64,000 nucleotides of DNA, taken from an uncultured Pelagibacteraceae bacterium (GTDB taxonomy: Bacteria > Pseudomonadota > Alphaproteobacteria > Pelagibacterales > Pelagibacteraceae). Below, piece by piece: positions 32,101 through 40,524 of this stretch; the stretch's first letter is position 1, and every line of letters starts with the position of its first letter. The position numbers were made by a program, and so were the translations under genes. Location of the stretch: positions 94,320-158,319 of the forward strand of contig CACONQ010000003.1 of the NCBI GenBank assembly GCA_902628635.1, written 5' to 3'. The notes below the pieces were generated by a model. That model worked only from the letters and a program-made list of their open reading frames with translations. It did not search any database and was not told the DNA's origin.

Positions 32101-33291
32101 TTACTTAATAATTTTAGTTACTACTCCAGCTCCTACAGTTCTTCCACCTTCACGAATTGCAAAATTTAATTTTTCACTCATCGCAATCGGTGTAATTAAT
32201 TTAACTTTAAATTTCGCGTCGTCACCTGGCATTACCATCTCTGTACCTGATGGAAGCTCAACTTCACCTGTAACATCTGTTGTTCTAAAGTAAAACTGAG
32301 GTCTGTATTTTGTAAAGAATGGTGTATGTCTTCCACCTTCCTCTTTTTTAAGTACATACGCTTGAGCTTCAAATTCAGTGTGTGGTGTAATTGATCCAGG
32401 TTTGCAAAGGACTTGTCCTCTTTCAACATCTGTTCTTTCAACACCTCTTAAAAGTGCACCAATGTTATCACCCGCTTCACCTGTATCTAAAATTTTTCTA
32501 AACATTTCAACACCTGTGCAAACAGATTTTTTTGTTTCTTTGATACCAACGATTTCTATTTCCTCACCAGTCTTTACAACGCCTTGTTCCACTCTTCCTG
32601 TAACAACAGTACCTCTACCAGAAATAGAAAATACATCCTCTACTGGCATTAGAAATGGTTTATCTTTTGGTCTATCTGGTTGTGGGATATGCTCATCCAC
32701 AGCTTTCATCAATTCCATGATTGCATTTTTTCCAATTTCATCATCTTTACCTTCAACCGCAGCTAAAGCTGAACCTTTTACAATTGGAGTTTTATCTCCT
32801 GGAAATTTATAAGAAGTTAAAAGTTCTTTAATTTCTTCTTCAACTAACTCAATCAGCTCTTTATCTTTAACTTGATCAACTTTGTTTAAAAAAACAACAA
32901 TTGCTGGAACACCAACTTGTCTTGCTAAAAGAATATGCTCTCTTGTTTGTGGCATTGGACCATCTGCAGCATTAACTACTAAAATTGCACCATCCATTTG
33001 TGCTGCACCTGTGATCATATTTTTCACGTAGTCAGCATGTCCTGGACAATCAACGTGAGCGTAATGTCTTTTGTCTGTTTCGTACTCAACATGCGCTGTT
33101 GAAATTGTTATACCTCTCTCTTTTTCCTCAGGAGCTTTATCAATTTGATCGTATGCTGTAAATTGAGCACCACCTTTTTCTGATAATACTTTTGTAATAG
33201 CAGCAGTTAGTGTTGTTTTACCATGGTCTACGTGGCCGATTGTACCTATGTTACAATGCGGTTTATTTCTATTAAATTTTTCCTTCGACAT
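32101..33291 (-). CDS. tuf: Elongation factor Tu
   Basis: EF-Tu delivers aminoacyl-tRNA to the ribosome. [10 protein letters not shown] (P-loop), [14 protein letters not shown] (switch I), [12 protein letters not shown] (switch II) and FLNKVDQV (NKxD) are all present. Domains 2 and 3 are complete, 396 aa. It is the only tuf in the window; none follows fusA. It lies between tRNA-Gly and tRNA-Trp and starts 34 bp after tRNA-Gly, so it is probably transcribed from the promoter before tRNA-Tyr. Confidence 0.98.
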   Translation of the reverse strand: MSKEKFNRNKPHCNIGTIGHVDHGKTTLTAAITKVLSEKGGAQFTAYDQIDKAPEEKERGITISTAHVEYETDKRHYAHVDCPGHADYVKNMITGAAQMDGAILVVNAADGPMPQTREHILLARQVGVPAIVVFLNKVDQVKDKELIELVEEEIKELLTSYKFPGDKTPIVKGSALAAVEGKDDEIGKNAIMELMKAVDEHIPQPDRPKDKPFLMPVEDVFSISGRGTVVTGRVEQGVVKTGEEIEIVGIKETKKSVCTGVEMFRKILDTGEAGDNIGALLRGVERTDVERGQVLCKPGSITPHTEFEAQAYVLKKEEGGRHTPFFTKYRPQFYFRTTDVTGEVELPSGTEMVMPGDDAKFKVKLITPIAMSEKLNFAIREGGRTVGAGVVTKIIK

Positions 33292-33325
33292 TACTTTTTT
33301 ATCCTCACTTTAATTTTTAATTTTT

Positions 33326-33399
33326 TGGAGCGGGTAAAGGGAATCGAACCCTTACATCCAGCTTGGAAGGCTAGCGTTCTACCATTGAACTACACCCGC
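33326..33399 (-). tRNA. tRNA-Gly (anticodon UCC)
   Basis: A 74-nt cloverleaf with CCA encoded. Acceptor GCGGGTG pairs with TACCCGC, the anticodon loop is CTTCCAA and the T-loop TTCGATT is normal. It stands between tRNA-Tyr and tuf in the same direction, the tRNA-Tyr, tRNA-Gly, tuf order seen in other proteobacteria. Confidence 0.97.
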
Positions 33400-33441
33400 A
33401 TACCCAAGTACTTCACTCCAAGTTTTTAAAACCTTACCAAA

Positions 33442-33527
<86 letters not shown>

Positions 33528-33537
33528 TATTTAAGTA

Positions 33538-33551
33538 GGGGAAGCGTCCCC
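33538..33551 (-). promoter_or_regulatory. GC-rich hairpin before tRNA-Tyr
   Basis: GGGGA, a four-base loop and TCCCC form a perfect five-base-pair stem, 11 bp upstream of the tRNA-Tyr 5' end. In this AT-rich sequence five GC-dominated pairs stand out. It falls in the transcribed leader, so it may direct 5' processing or initial transcription control. Function is not known. Confidence 0.35.
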
Positions 33552-33581
33552 TTGTTCAATAAAGCTTTAAACAACAAGCGT

Positions 33582-33609
33582 TTTATATATTTTTATCGTA
33601 TAAATGCAA
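33582..33609 (-). promoter_or_regulatory. Probable promoter of the tRNA-Tyr/tuf/rpoBC block
   Basis: On the reverse strand TTGCAT (33604-33609) and TATAAA (33582-33587) are separated by 16 bp. They lie about 55-80 bp before tRNA-Tyr and are divergent from rlmB. This would be the main promoter for tRNA-Tyr, tRNA-Gly, tuf, tRNA-Trp, secE, nusG and the genes beyond. Confidence 0.5.
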
Positions 33610-33663
33610 TATCAGAATTAATAGAAAAACTAGCAAAAAAGCTTATAAAATAAGAAATATTTA

Positions 33664-34416
33664 ATGAATAAATCATCTTTTTTTATTGTTGGAAAGCATC
33701 CAGTTATAGAAGCGCTAAAAAACCCAAAAAGAAAGGTTTTACGTATTTTTTTGACAGAAGAAGCTAAAAAAACAATCCACAGAGTATCCTCGAGAAAAAA
33801 TTTACTTAAAGACTTAAAAGTATTTTTTAAAACAAAAAAAGAACTTGATAAGTATTCCACTAAAGACGGTATTTTGCATCAAGGATTTGTTGCTGAAATT
33901 GAACACTTAGATGAAGTTTTTTTAAAAGAGTTTATTAAAAATAAAAATAATTTAAATTTTGTTTGTTTAGATGAAGTAACAGACGCAAGAAATATAGGAT
34001 CAATAATAAGAAGCGCTGCGTCTTTTAACTTAGATGGATTAATTGTAAAGGATAGGCATTTTCCATCTGAAAGTAAGTTAATGTACAAATCCTCTAGTGG
34101 TGCAATAGAACATTTAAATATATTTAAAGTATCAAATATAAACACAACACTTAAATATTTAAGGGATAAAAATTTTTGGGTGTATGGATTTGACTCAGAA
34201 GGAAAAAAAGATTTTTTTGAGGTTGATTGGAAGGGAAATAATATTTTATTATTTGGATCTGAGGGATATGGTATAAGTAAACACACTTTAAATTATACAG
34301 ACTATTTAGTAAAAATTAAAATAAACGATAAAATAGAAAGTCTAAATATATCAAATAGTAGTGCAATAGTATTTCATCATATTGATAGATATAAAACTAA
34401 AAATTTTCTAAAATAA
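33664..34416 (+). CDS. rlmB: TrmH/RlmB-family RNA 2'-O-methyltransferase
   Basis: The 250-aa protein is a SpoU-class (SPOUT) methyltransferase. A short N-terminal substrate-binding domain (FIVGKHPVIEALKNPKRKVL) precedes the knotted domain, which has the three motifs DEVTDARNIGSIIRSA, LLFGSEGYGISKHTL and ESLNISNSSAIVFHH. The architecture fits RlmB (G2251 of 23S rRNA), though the exact target is inferred from family. It ends 20 bp inside the convergent glycosyltransferase gene. Confidence 0.88.
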   Translation: MNKSSFFIVGKHPVIEALKNPKRKVLRIFLTEEAKKTIHRVSSRKNLLKDLKVFFKTKKELDKYSTKDGILHQGFVAEIEHLDEVFLKEFIKNKNNLNFVCLDEVTDARNIGSIIRSAASFNLDGLIVKDRHFPSESKLMYKSSSGAIEHLNIFKVSNINTTLKYLRDKNFWVYGFDSEGKKDFFEVDWKGNNILLFGSEGYGISKHTLNYTDYLVKIKINDKIESLNISNSSAIVFHHIDRYKTKNFLK

Positions 34417-35482
34417 ATTTGTAGTATTTATTACAATTTAAATTGTAATTAAATCTATTAAATTTACTATATCCAAAATTAATTTTTTTAATTATTTTTT
34501 TTTTGTTTAAATGATATTTGTTAATATATTCTGCTAGTCTTTTATGATCACCTATACGAAATAAATCACCAGCTTTCCCATTTAAAAGTATTTCTCTTGG
34601 TCCTGTTGGACAATCAGTTGAAATAATATATTTTTTAAAAAACTGTGCCTCTAAAAGAACATTTGGTAAACCTTCAAATTTTGAAGTTAGAATAAAAATA
34701 TCACAATTTTTAATAAAATTGTATGGTTCAGATTTATATCCTAATAGTTTTGCCTTACCTTGAAGATTATTATTATTTATAAAGTTTTTTAAATTTCTAA
34801 ATTCCTGCCCTTTGCCAATAATTAATACTTCTGGATTTAGATTTAAATTAATTAATTTGACAGCTTTAAGAAGAGTAATATGATCTTTCTGATCTGTTAA
34901 CCTACCAACAGTTAAAATTTTAAGAGAATTTTTTTTATAAATTTTTTTTTTAGTATTTTTAATAAATTTTATTTTCAAAAAAGGATTATAAATGCATCTT
35001 GATTTAACTTTAAATTTTTTATCAAACTCCCTTTTAAACGCATATGAATTAACAATTACACCATCAGCTAAATTTACCAAATATGAATAGATTTTATTTT
35101 TTACAACTCTTTGAGACCATCCGCTTGGTGATGAATTTGCTCGCACAATAATTTTTGTATTTAATATTTTAGCTACTAAAATAGCATATAGATTAGCTTG
35201 AAACGCAAAAATTAATTTATCTGAATCTTTTTTTAATAAGTAAAAAAAAAGTAAAATAAGACAAATTAAATATTTAACTGGTCTCGGTTGTTTTTCACAA
35301 AATTTGTTTTTTGTACCAATTAGTTTAATTTTTTTATCAAAAAATTTAGATTTATTTGCATTACACGATAAAACCTCAATATTAATATTTTTTTTTGCCA
35401 AATAGTTTGCTAATACAAATAAATTTTTTTCAACTCCACCCTCTTCTATTGAAGGTATAAAAAAAATAAGTTTTCTATTCAT
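34397..35482 (-). CDS. GT4-family glycosyltransferase
   Basis: The 361-aa protein has the two-domain GT-B layout. The N-terminal domain begins with FFIPSIEEGGVEKNLFVLAN, the GGVE(K) acceptor loop of GT4 enzymes. The C-terminal donor domain has LTVGRLTDQKDHITLLKAV and the EX7E signature FEGLPNVLLEAQ. Such enzymes transfer a sugar from a nucleotide donor to lipid A core, O-antigen or exopolysaccharide intermediates. The hydrophobic patch near residue 75 (ICLILLFFYLL) may aid membrane association. Donor and acceptor are unknown. Its neighbour at 35604-36776 is a membrane protein that could act on the same glycan. Confidence 0.85.
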   Translation of the reverse strand: MNRKLIFFIPSIEEGGVEKNLFVLANYLAKKNINIEVLSCNANKSKFFDKKIKLIGTKNKFCEKQPRPVKYLICLILLFFYLLKKDSDKLIFAFQANLYAILVAKILNTKIIVRANSSPSGWSQRVVKNKIYSYLVNLADGVIVNSYAFKREFDKKFKVKSRCIYNPFLKIKFIKNTKKKIYKKNSLKILTVGRLTDQKDHITLLKAVKLINLNLNPEVLIIGKGQEFRNLKNFINNNNLQGKAKLLGYKSEPYNFIKNCDIFILTSKFEGLPNVLLEAQFFKKYIISTDCPTGPREILLNGKAGDLFRIGDHKRLAEYINKYHLNKKKIIKKINFGYSKFNRFNYNLNCNKYYKFILENF

Positions 35483-35603
35483 CTAACAGTAAGTTTTAGT
35501 GTTATTAAATAATTTGAATATAGTAGTTAAAACATTTTGTTAATAATTACAATTTTAACAGAATTTATTGTCTCTTTAATAATTAACTTATTAATTAAAA
35601 CAT

Positions 35604-36776
35604 CTATATAAAATAATCAAAAAATCTATCGATAATTCTTAAATAAGGCAATGATCCAATATCATCGGTCATTAAGACTTTCATGTGCCATCCAGCAATA
35701 TATAAAAAAAAAATCAAGAGTGAAATATTTTTATTTTCTTTATAAAATAAATCTAACTTTCCAACCAAAATATTTTTTTTTATTTCGACAAATCCTATTT
35801 TTATTAAGTAAAAAAAAGTTAGTATAGAAAAGGTAAAACCTTGATTTACCCATCGACCCCAATCATAACCAGCCAACATAAATAAATAAATATGGAATAC
35901 ACTAATTATGTACAAAATAAAAATTGGTTTCGATATATAGAAATTCAAAATTTTTAACTTTTTATTCTCATAAAACGAAACTAAAAATAAAGGTAAAAAT
36001 GATAAAAGAATTATAAAAGTCCATTCAATTAAATATCTTATTTCAAATTTTGATACTTGCATATTTATACTATAGGCTAAACCTTTATCTAAGAAAAACA
36101 TTGCAGCAAAGCATTCTTCTTTAATTGACTCACAAATCAAGTACAAATTATTTAAATCAAATTTAGTAGCGTTAAATATATAAAAAAGAGTAATTAAGTA
36201 AGGGATCAATGATAAACAAAATTTTGTAATGTTTTTAGCACTTTGATCCTTAGCTAGAAAAGCAAAAAAGAAAAAAAATAAATTAAATAAAATACCATCC
36301 CAAACGAAATTCATTATTGGTAAAGCTACTAACAAGAAAAGATATATATTTCGATTATTTATTAATAAATTCAAATATGTAATGTAAAGGCAATAAAATA
36401 TATATTCTTTCCTAACAAGAGTTTCAGTTTCATTGATAGGATATATTAAAAAAACAGGTGAGAAAAAAATAAATAATAATAAAAAATTTAAATGTAAACC
36501 TTTAAAAAAATTAAAGATCAAATATAGAAAAGTACCATATAAAATTATTTCAAAATAAAATACTCCATATCTATTTGGAATATTGGTAAAATTAGAAAAA
36601 TAATATAAAATTTCTCCAGCAAGACCTCTTCTTACAAATCCTGCTTGATAGTTAATTAACCATTCAGAAGTAGTCCAATCAGTTGGATATAAAAATTTAT
36701 GATATAAAAAAAAAATTCCAATAGAAAAAATTAACAATAGATAAATTTTAAAATATTTTGTTATTAAAAAATTCAT
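35604..36776 (-). CDS. Polytopic membrane protein of unknown function
   Basis: I do not recognise a named family. The 390-aa protein has about ten hydrophobic segments and begins with a membrane helix (YFKIYLLLIFSIGIFFLY). Just after it comes NYQAGFVRRGLAGEILY, a distinctive conserved-looking loop with two arginines, and later a periplasm-facing-looking stretch with two cysteines (LICESIKEECFAAMFF). The fold resembles integral membrane enzymes of polysaccharide export or polymerisation, and it lies 121 bp upstream (in its own direction) of a GT4 glycosyltransferase. A role in cell-surface glycan synthesis is inferred from this context only. Confidence 0.6.
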   Translation of the reverse strand: MNFLITKYFKIYLLLIFSIGIFFLYHKFLYPTDWTTSEWLINYQAGFVRRGLAGEILYYFSNFTNIPNRYGVFYFEIILYGTFLYLIFNFFKGLHLNFLLLFIFFSPVFLIYPINETETLVRKEYIFYCLYITYLNLLINNRNIYLFLLVALPIMNFVWDGILFNLFFFFFAFLAKDQSAKNITKFCLSLIPYLITLFYIFNATKFDLNNLYLICESIKEECFAAMFFLDKGLAYSINMQVSKFEIRYLIEWTFIILLSFLPLFLVSFYENKKLKILNFYISKPIFILYIISVFHIYLFMLAGYDWGRWVNQGFTFSILTFFYLIKIGFVEIKKNILVGKLDLFYKENKNISLLIFFLYIAGWHMKVLMTDDIGSLPYLRIIDRFFDYFI

Positions 36777-36846
36777 AATTATTCTAATTTATACTATAAA
36801 GTTACAAATCAAAGTATTACCATTTAATAATTAAATCATTTAAATG

Positions 36847-36875
36847 TTGATTTAATTGATTTTTAACATTAAAAA
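36847..36875 (+). promoter_or_regulatory. Possible tRNA-Thr promoter
   Basis: TTGATT and TAAAAA with a 17-bp spacer lie so that transcription would begin about 10 nt before tRNA-Thr. The -10 box is poor, and in such AT-rich DNA matches of this quality arise by chance. Confidence 0.3.
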
Positions 36876-36891
36876 CTTCTTTGATGCGAAT

Positions 36892-36967
36892 GCCCTTGTA
36901 GCTCAGCTGGTAGAGCAATTGATTTGTAATCAATAGGTCCGCGGTTCGAATCCGTGCGGGGGCACCA
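36892..36967 (+). tRNA. tRNA-Thr (anticodon UGU)
   Basis: A 76-nt cloverleaf with encoded CCA. Acceptor GCCCTTG pairs with CGGGGGC through two G-U pairs. The anticodon loop is TTTGTAA and the T-loop TTCGAAT. It stands alone on the forward strand between two leftward genes, and its end is 39 bp from the stop of the LamG protein. Confidence 0.96.
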
Positions 36968-37006
36968 CTAAAATCTCGATTATTTTTATTAAAAACAAAA
37001 ATTAAT

Positions 37007-39424
37007 TTAAAATTTACTAGTTAATTTTAAATTGAGTTCATAAAGAGGGTTTTCTGTAAACAGCTCATATCCAGTATCAAATTTAATCTCAAACCCATCT
37101 ATTTTTCTTTTGTAAACAAGTAAGGTTTTATTTTCATTTAGCTCCATTGTGTATTCCTCATCTTTTGAAACAACATATCCTGTTAAAAAGTAAAAAGTAT
37201 CACTATGACTATTTTCACTTTGGTTTCTCTCATAGAAAGCCATTAAGGACCAACCATTTTCTTTCAATAGATCAAAGCCAACCTTTCCTTTAATGCTTTT
37301 TTCACCTTGCTGATCAATTGATTTGGTATATTTAGTATTTGGATCTGAAACATAGTTTAGGGAAACATCTGAACTTGGGCTTAAGTCTAAACCTAATTCA
37401 AAACCAGCTGTAGGCCTAATGATATAATCATCTTTAAAAACTTCCTTATTAAAAGCAAACCCTCCATATACTCCCGCTGTTTCTACAATTTGCTCATGAT
37501 ACTTAATAGCATTACTACCTGTTTCAGTGTAATCAGCTAATTTAGTATAACTTAAATCGAATCTCAAATTTGGAGAAATATTTGTATTTTTTTTACTAAT
37601 AGTATTTATGTAATGAATTGAGCCAAATAACTGTTTAGCATTCCTGTCACCAGTTGAAGAATTACTATTCTTTACACGTTTATTTTCCAAATCTAGTATG
37701 CTTGTACCTAGAATGCCTTCTATATAAGAATTTTCTTTTTGATGAAAAGTTGCATACGTAGAAAGACTATAAGAGTGTACATCTAAAGTTGATCCGTTAT
37801 CTCCAACTTTAACATCCTCCTTTGTATATGTAATCGCATAGCCATGAATAGTTTTCTGATTGTTTTTTTTATCCCAACCAAGTGTAATTGAGTTAGTGTC
37901 TATTTCTTTAAATGAAGAACTTGAGGTCTCACCTACTCTACCCACGCCTATACTTCCCTCACTCCAAAAAAGCCAATCATCTTCTGATCTACTAGGTATT
38001 TTATTTAAACTGACTGTTTGAGGAATTATGTTTAATATTTTTTCTATTTTAGGATTAGCTATATTAAATTTAATTTTTTGGGCGCTTAAATTATCATCTA
38101 TTTCATAACCTCTTATCCAATTAAGTCTGTTAAAAATTGGGGATGTAACATGTTGTACAACTTTCTTAGGTGCCTCTGTTTGAGCCTCTATTAATGCCAA
38201 AACGTCTTTATCATCAAAAGGGTTAGATGCACCTGTTCCTCCTGTTGAAAAACTTAATGCTGTAGTGCTTGAAATACCTGCATAATTATTTCTTGATAAA
38301 TCTACAATTGCTGTTGCATCAATTAATACATAATATTCTGTATTTTTTTCTAAGAAATCTGTCGGATCAATTGTTATTTGAGTATTAGTAGACAAACTAA
38401 CATTTGATCCGTTAATATCAAATGTTTCAACTACAGAGTCATCGCTTGTTTTTTTTAGAGTAATATTTCCTGAATTTACTTTTATTATTTCACTAAAGTT
38501 AAGGACTATATTTATATCTGTTAATACGTTTGTTTCATCATCCACTGGACTTGAAGATGATAATGTTGGATCTGTTCCAGGATAGTCAGATGAGTCCCAG
38601 TCTGGAGTATTTACAAATGATCCATCGTTATTATTTCTTTCTCCAAATAATGTTGTACCTGAACCGTTGTTTTCACCACTGACTTCGCTATCCATTGTCC
38701 AATACTCTTGCAGTGATCCTGAAGATGTATAATCTCCATAATTATCACCGGCATATAAAGTTTCACCCGAATTATATAATTGCACTATTTCAGCTGCAGA
38801 AAGTGTTGTATTCCAAATAGCAACATCATCTATATTTCCATTAAAATAAAATTGAGGAGGTAATGCATCGTGTGGATGTTTATTTGTTCTTCCAGCACCG
38901 ATATATAATGGTTTATCTGTATTAGCTAATAAAGTTTCACTGTTGTTTTGTGCAACAAGAACACCATCAACATACAATCTCATATGTGTATTAGCATGAT
39001 CATAAGTAACTGTTTGCATCTGCCAAGTATTTTGCACTATTCTTCTGTCTGAGTTTGCTTGTGCCCAAAAGCCATCAGTATCTCCATGGCCATTCCAAAA
39101 TTGCCATTTATTTGCATCTGAAATGTAAAGCATATAACCACCAGTTTGGTTACCATTTACAGTTTCTGATCTTGATGTAACAGCAGATCGATACTTGTTT
39201 GAATTAGTAAGCTTAACCCAAGCACTTACAGAAAAATCACCACTTGGATTCATCGTTGAATTAAATGGAACACTCACATATTCATTTGTTCCATTAAAAC
39301 TGAGTGAATAATCTTCAGCAAATATTTTATTTTGGTTAAAAAATAAAATTATAAAGATCCAAATAAAAAAATTTATTTTTGATTTAAAATATTGTCTAAA
39401 AGATAAATTTAAAAATTTATTCAT
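37007..39424 (-). CDS. LamG-domain surface protein with Ig-like and autotransporter-like barrel domains
   Basis: The 805-aa protein has a signal peptide (hydrophobic stretch FFIWIFIILFF, cleavage likely after FA near residue 36). A LamG/concanavalin-like domain follows (about 38-235: LSFNGTNEYVSVPFNS, VSAWVKLTNS, MRLYVDGVLVAQNN, LYIGAGRTN, IDDVAIWN). An SbsA/Big_5-type Ig-like domain covers about 290-395 (SPVDDETNVLTDINIVLNFS). The last 320 residues are rich in alternating strands and end in aromatic-terminated LNLKLTSKF, which fits an outer-membrane beta-barrel of the autotransporter kind. It would display a carbohydrate- or protein-binding head on the cell surface. The ligand is unknown. 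It is downstream of tRNA-Val, nadK and tRNA-Leu on the same strand. Confidence 0.8.
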   Translation of the reverse strand: MNKFLNLSFRQYFKSKINFFIWIFIILFFNQNKIFAEDYSLSFNGTNEYVSVPFNSTMNPSGDFSVSAWVKLTNSNKYRSAVTSRSETVNGNQTGGYMLYISDANKWQFWNGHGDTDGFWAQANSDRRIVQNTWQMQTVTYDHANTHMRLYVDGVLVAQNNSETLLANTDKPLYIGAGRTNKHPHDALPPQFYFNGNIDDVAIWNTTLSAAEIVQLYNSGETLYAGDNYGDYTSSGSLQEYWTMDSEVSGENNGSGTTLFGERNNNDGSFVNTPDWDSSDYPGTDPTLSSSSPVDDETNVLTDINIVLNFSEIIKVNSGNITLKKTSDDSVVETFDINGSNVSLSTNTQITIDPTDFLEKNTEYYVLIDATAIVDLSRNNYAGISSTTALSFSTGGTGASNPFDDKDVLALIEAQTEAPKKVVQHVTSPIFNRLNWIRGYEIDDNLSAQKIKFNIANPKIEKILNIIPQTVSLNKIPSRSEDDWLFWSEGSIGVGRVGETSSSSFKEIDTNSITLGWDKKNNQKTIHGYAITYTKEDVKVGDNGSTLDVHSYSLSTYATFHQKENSYIEGILGTSILDLENKRVKNSNSSTGDRNAKQLFGSIHYINTISKKNTNISPNLRFDLSYTKLADYTETGSNAIKYHEQIVETAGVYGGFAFNKEVFKDDYIIRPTAGFELGLDLSPSSDVSLNYVSDPNTKYTKSIDQQGEKSIKGKVGFDLLKENGWSLMAFYERNQSENSHSDTFYFLTGYVVSKDEEYTMELNENKTLLVYKRKIDGFEIKFDTGYELFTENPLYELNLKLTSKF

Positions 39425-39445
39425 TTAAGCATATGTAAAAAGTTG

Positions 39446-39520
39446 TGGTGGGACTGGTAGGTTACGCTCCTACTACCCCCTCGATGTCAACGAGGTACTC
39501 TACTATTGAGCTACAGTCCC
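39446..39520 (-). tRNA. tRNA-Val (anticodon GAC) with non-canonical D- and T-loops
   Basis: A 75-nt cloverleaf with all four stems perfect and CCA encoded: acceptor GGGACTG/CAGTCCC, anticodon stem CCTCG/CGAGG with loop TTGACAT, T stem GTAGG/CCTAC. The T-loop reads AGCGTAA instead of the near-universal TTCRANY, and the D-loop AATAGTA has A in place of G18. Positions 54 and 58 appear exchanged (A and T for T and A), and 18 and 55 are changed together, while G19 and C56 are kept. It lies eight bases after nadK and 21 before the LamG gene, so it is probably cut from a longer transcript. Confidence 0.85.
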
Positions 39521-39528
39521 AAGGCATG

Positions 39529-40308
39529 TTATTTACTAAAAGTTTCCTTACGTATCTGTTCAATTTTAATCTTTTTATTTAAACTATTATTTCTATCATA
39601 TAGTAAATTAAAACTAATTTTTTTATTTATTTTTACATTTATATTTTTAGCATTACGAACTTCGATATTATCTGCTACTGCGCTTATTGGTCGTTTGTTA
39701 ACATTTAAATTTAAAATATTAATTTGAGATTTTTCTGAAGTAATTTTTCCCTTCCATCTTCTTGGTCTAAAAGGACTTATGGGTGTTATTGCTATTTTTT
39801 TTGAATTTAAATTTAATATTGGACCATGGACAGATAAATTATATGCTGTGCTTCCCGCGGGTGTTGATACCAAAACTCCATCAGAAACTAATTTTTTGAT
39901 AAGAGTATTTTTTCCATTTAGTATTTTCACAGAAGCTGCCTGTTTACTCTGCCTTAAGACAGAGACCTCATTAATCGCGATAGATTTTTTTGTAAGATTA
40001 TTTTTTGTTACAACTTTCATTTCTAATGGATTAATTCTTACAGGTTTTGAAGATGAAAGATTTTTTTTAAACTTATTAATATTAAATTTATTCATCAAGA
40101 AACCATAATTACCTGAATTTAATCCATAAAAACTTTTTTTATATTTATGTAATTTTTTTAAGGTATGAAGCATAAATCCATCGCCACCAACTACAATTAT
40201 TATTGAGGACTTTCTTAATGAAACTGTATTAATTTTTTTTTGGATTTGATTTTTAATTCTTACAGAATTTGAATTATTATCATAGATAAGGTGATATTTT
40301 TTTTCCAT
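39529..40308 (-). CDS. nadK: NAD kinase
   Basis: NAD kinase phosphorylates NAD+ to NADP+, the only route to NADP, so it is expected to be essential. The 259-aa protein has IIVVGGDGFMLHTL (GGDG motif), YGLNSGNYGFLMN, NEVSVLRQSKQAA and the VSTPAGSTAYNLSVHGPILN block that forms the active site. The start ATG is eight bases after the tRNA-Leu 3' end and the stop is eight bases before tRNA-Val, so it is probably transcribed from the tRNA-Leu promoter, which in this genome lies in or next to the integrated island. Confidence 0.94.
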   Translation of the reverse strand: MEKKYHLIYDNNSNSVRIKNQIQKKINTVSLRKSSIIIVVGGDGFMLHTLKKLHKYKKSFYGLNSGNYGFLMNKFNINKFKKNLSSSKPVRINPLEMKVVTKNNLTKKSIAINEVSVLRQSKQAASVKILNGKNTLIKKLVSDGVLVSTPAGSTAYNLSVHGPILNLNSKKIAITPISPFRPRRWKGKITSEKSQINILNLNVNKRPISAVADNIEVRNAKNINVKINKKISFNLLYDRNNSLNKKIKIEQIRKETFSK

Positions 40309-40315
40309 AATCTAG

Positions 40316-40401
40316 TGGTGCCCTCGGCCAGACTCGAACTGGCACTCCCAAAAGGGCAAGGATTTTAAGTCCTTTGTGTCTACCAATTTCACCACGAGGG
40401 C
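40316..40401 (-). tRNA. tRNA-Leu (anticodon UAA), attachment target of the island
   Basis: An 86-nt class II tRNA with encoded CCA. Acceptor GCCCTCG/CGAGGGC is perfect, the anticodon loop is CTTAAAA and the T-loop TTCGAGT is normal. The gene is intact. Its 5' half, from the anticodon loop (40363) to the 5' end, and the promoter sequence beyond are repeated at 44522 and 47129. The 3' half is therefore presumably chromosomal and the 5' half supplied by the inserted element. Confidence 0.97.
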
Positions 40402-40403
40402 AT
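40363..40403 (-). repeat. Attachment core copy 1 (5' half of tRNA-Leu)
   Basis: A 41-bp sequence identical to 44522-44562 and 47129-47169. Identity begins exactly with the seven bases of the anticodon loop and ends two bases past the tRNA 5' end. Similarity to copy 3 goes on to 40450 (87 of 88 bases), covering the tRNA promoter. This copy is part of the working tRNA gene. Confidence 0.93.
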
Positions 40404-40419
40404 TAATGAATTTCATGAG

Positions 40420-40448
40420 TATTTATGCTAATATTTATAATTGAACAA
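40420..40448 (-). promoter_or_regulatory. tRNA-Leu promoter, copy 1 (working copy)
   Basis: On the reverse strand TTGTTC (40443-40448) is followed after 17 bp by TAAATA (40420-40425), overlapping CATAAA. Initiation would fall about 10 nt before the tRNA. The boxes are kept in copies 2 and 3 even where the bases between promoter and tRNA differ, which supports function. It probably serves tRNA-Leu, nadK, tRNA-Val and perhaps the LamG gene. Confidence 0.55.
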
Positions 40449-40485
40449 GATTAATAAGTAAATTTTTTTTATTTTATCTCCCTGG

Positions 40486-40505
40486 CTTCTAGTCTACTTC
40501 TAGTT
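40486..40505. repeat. Paired 11-bp direct repeats, left end of element A
   Basis: CTTCTAGT starts at 40486 and 40497, 11 bp apart. The same pair, with the same spacing and orientation, is at 44377-44396 near the right end of the element. Both pairs lie just outside the cargo genes. They may be recombinase arm sites or operators. Confidence 0.7.
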
Positions 40506-40506
40506 A

Positions 40507-40519
40507 TCCCATAAAATCC
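40507..40519 (+). repeat. 13-bp end motif, left end of element A
   Basis: TCCCATAAAATCC. The reverse complement of the 13 bases at 44457-44469 matches it at 11 positions, so it forms an imperfect inverted pair across the element. A related copy is at the left end of element B (44666-44678). Confidence 0.5.
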
Positions 40520-40524
40520 TGTAA

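Noticed and set aside
33223..33429. Forward open frame of 68 residues across the start of tuf and tRNA-Gly
   Set aside because: It is antisense to tuf and reads through tRNA-Gly, a well-known source of spurious proteins.
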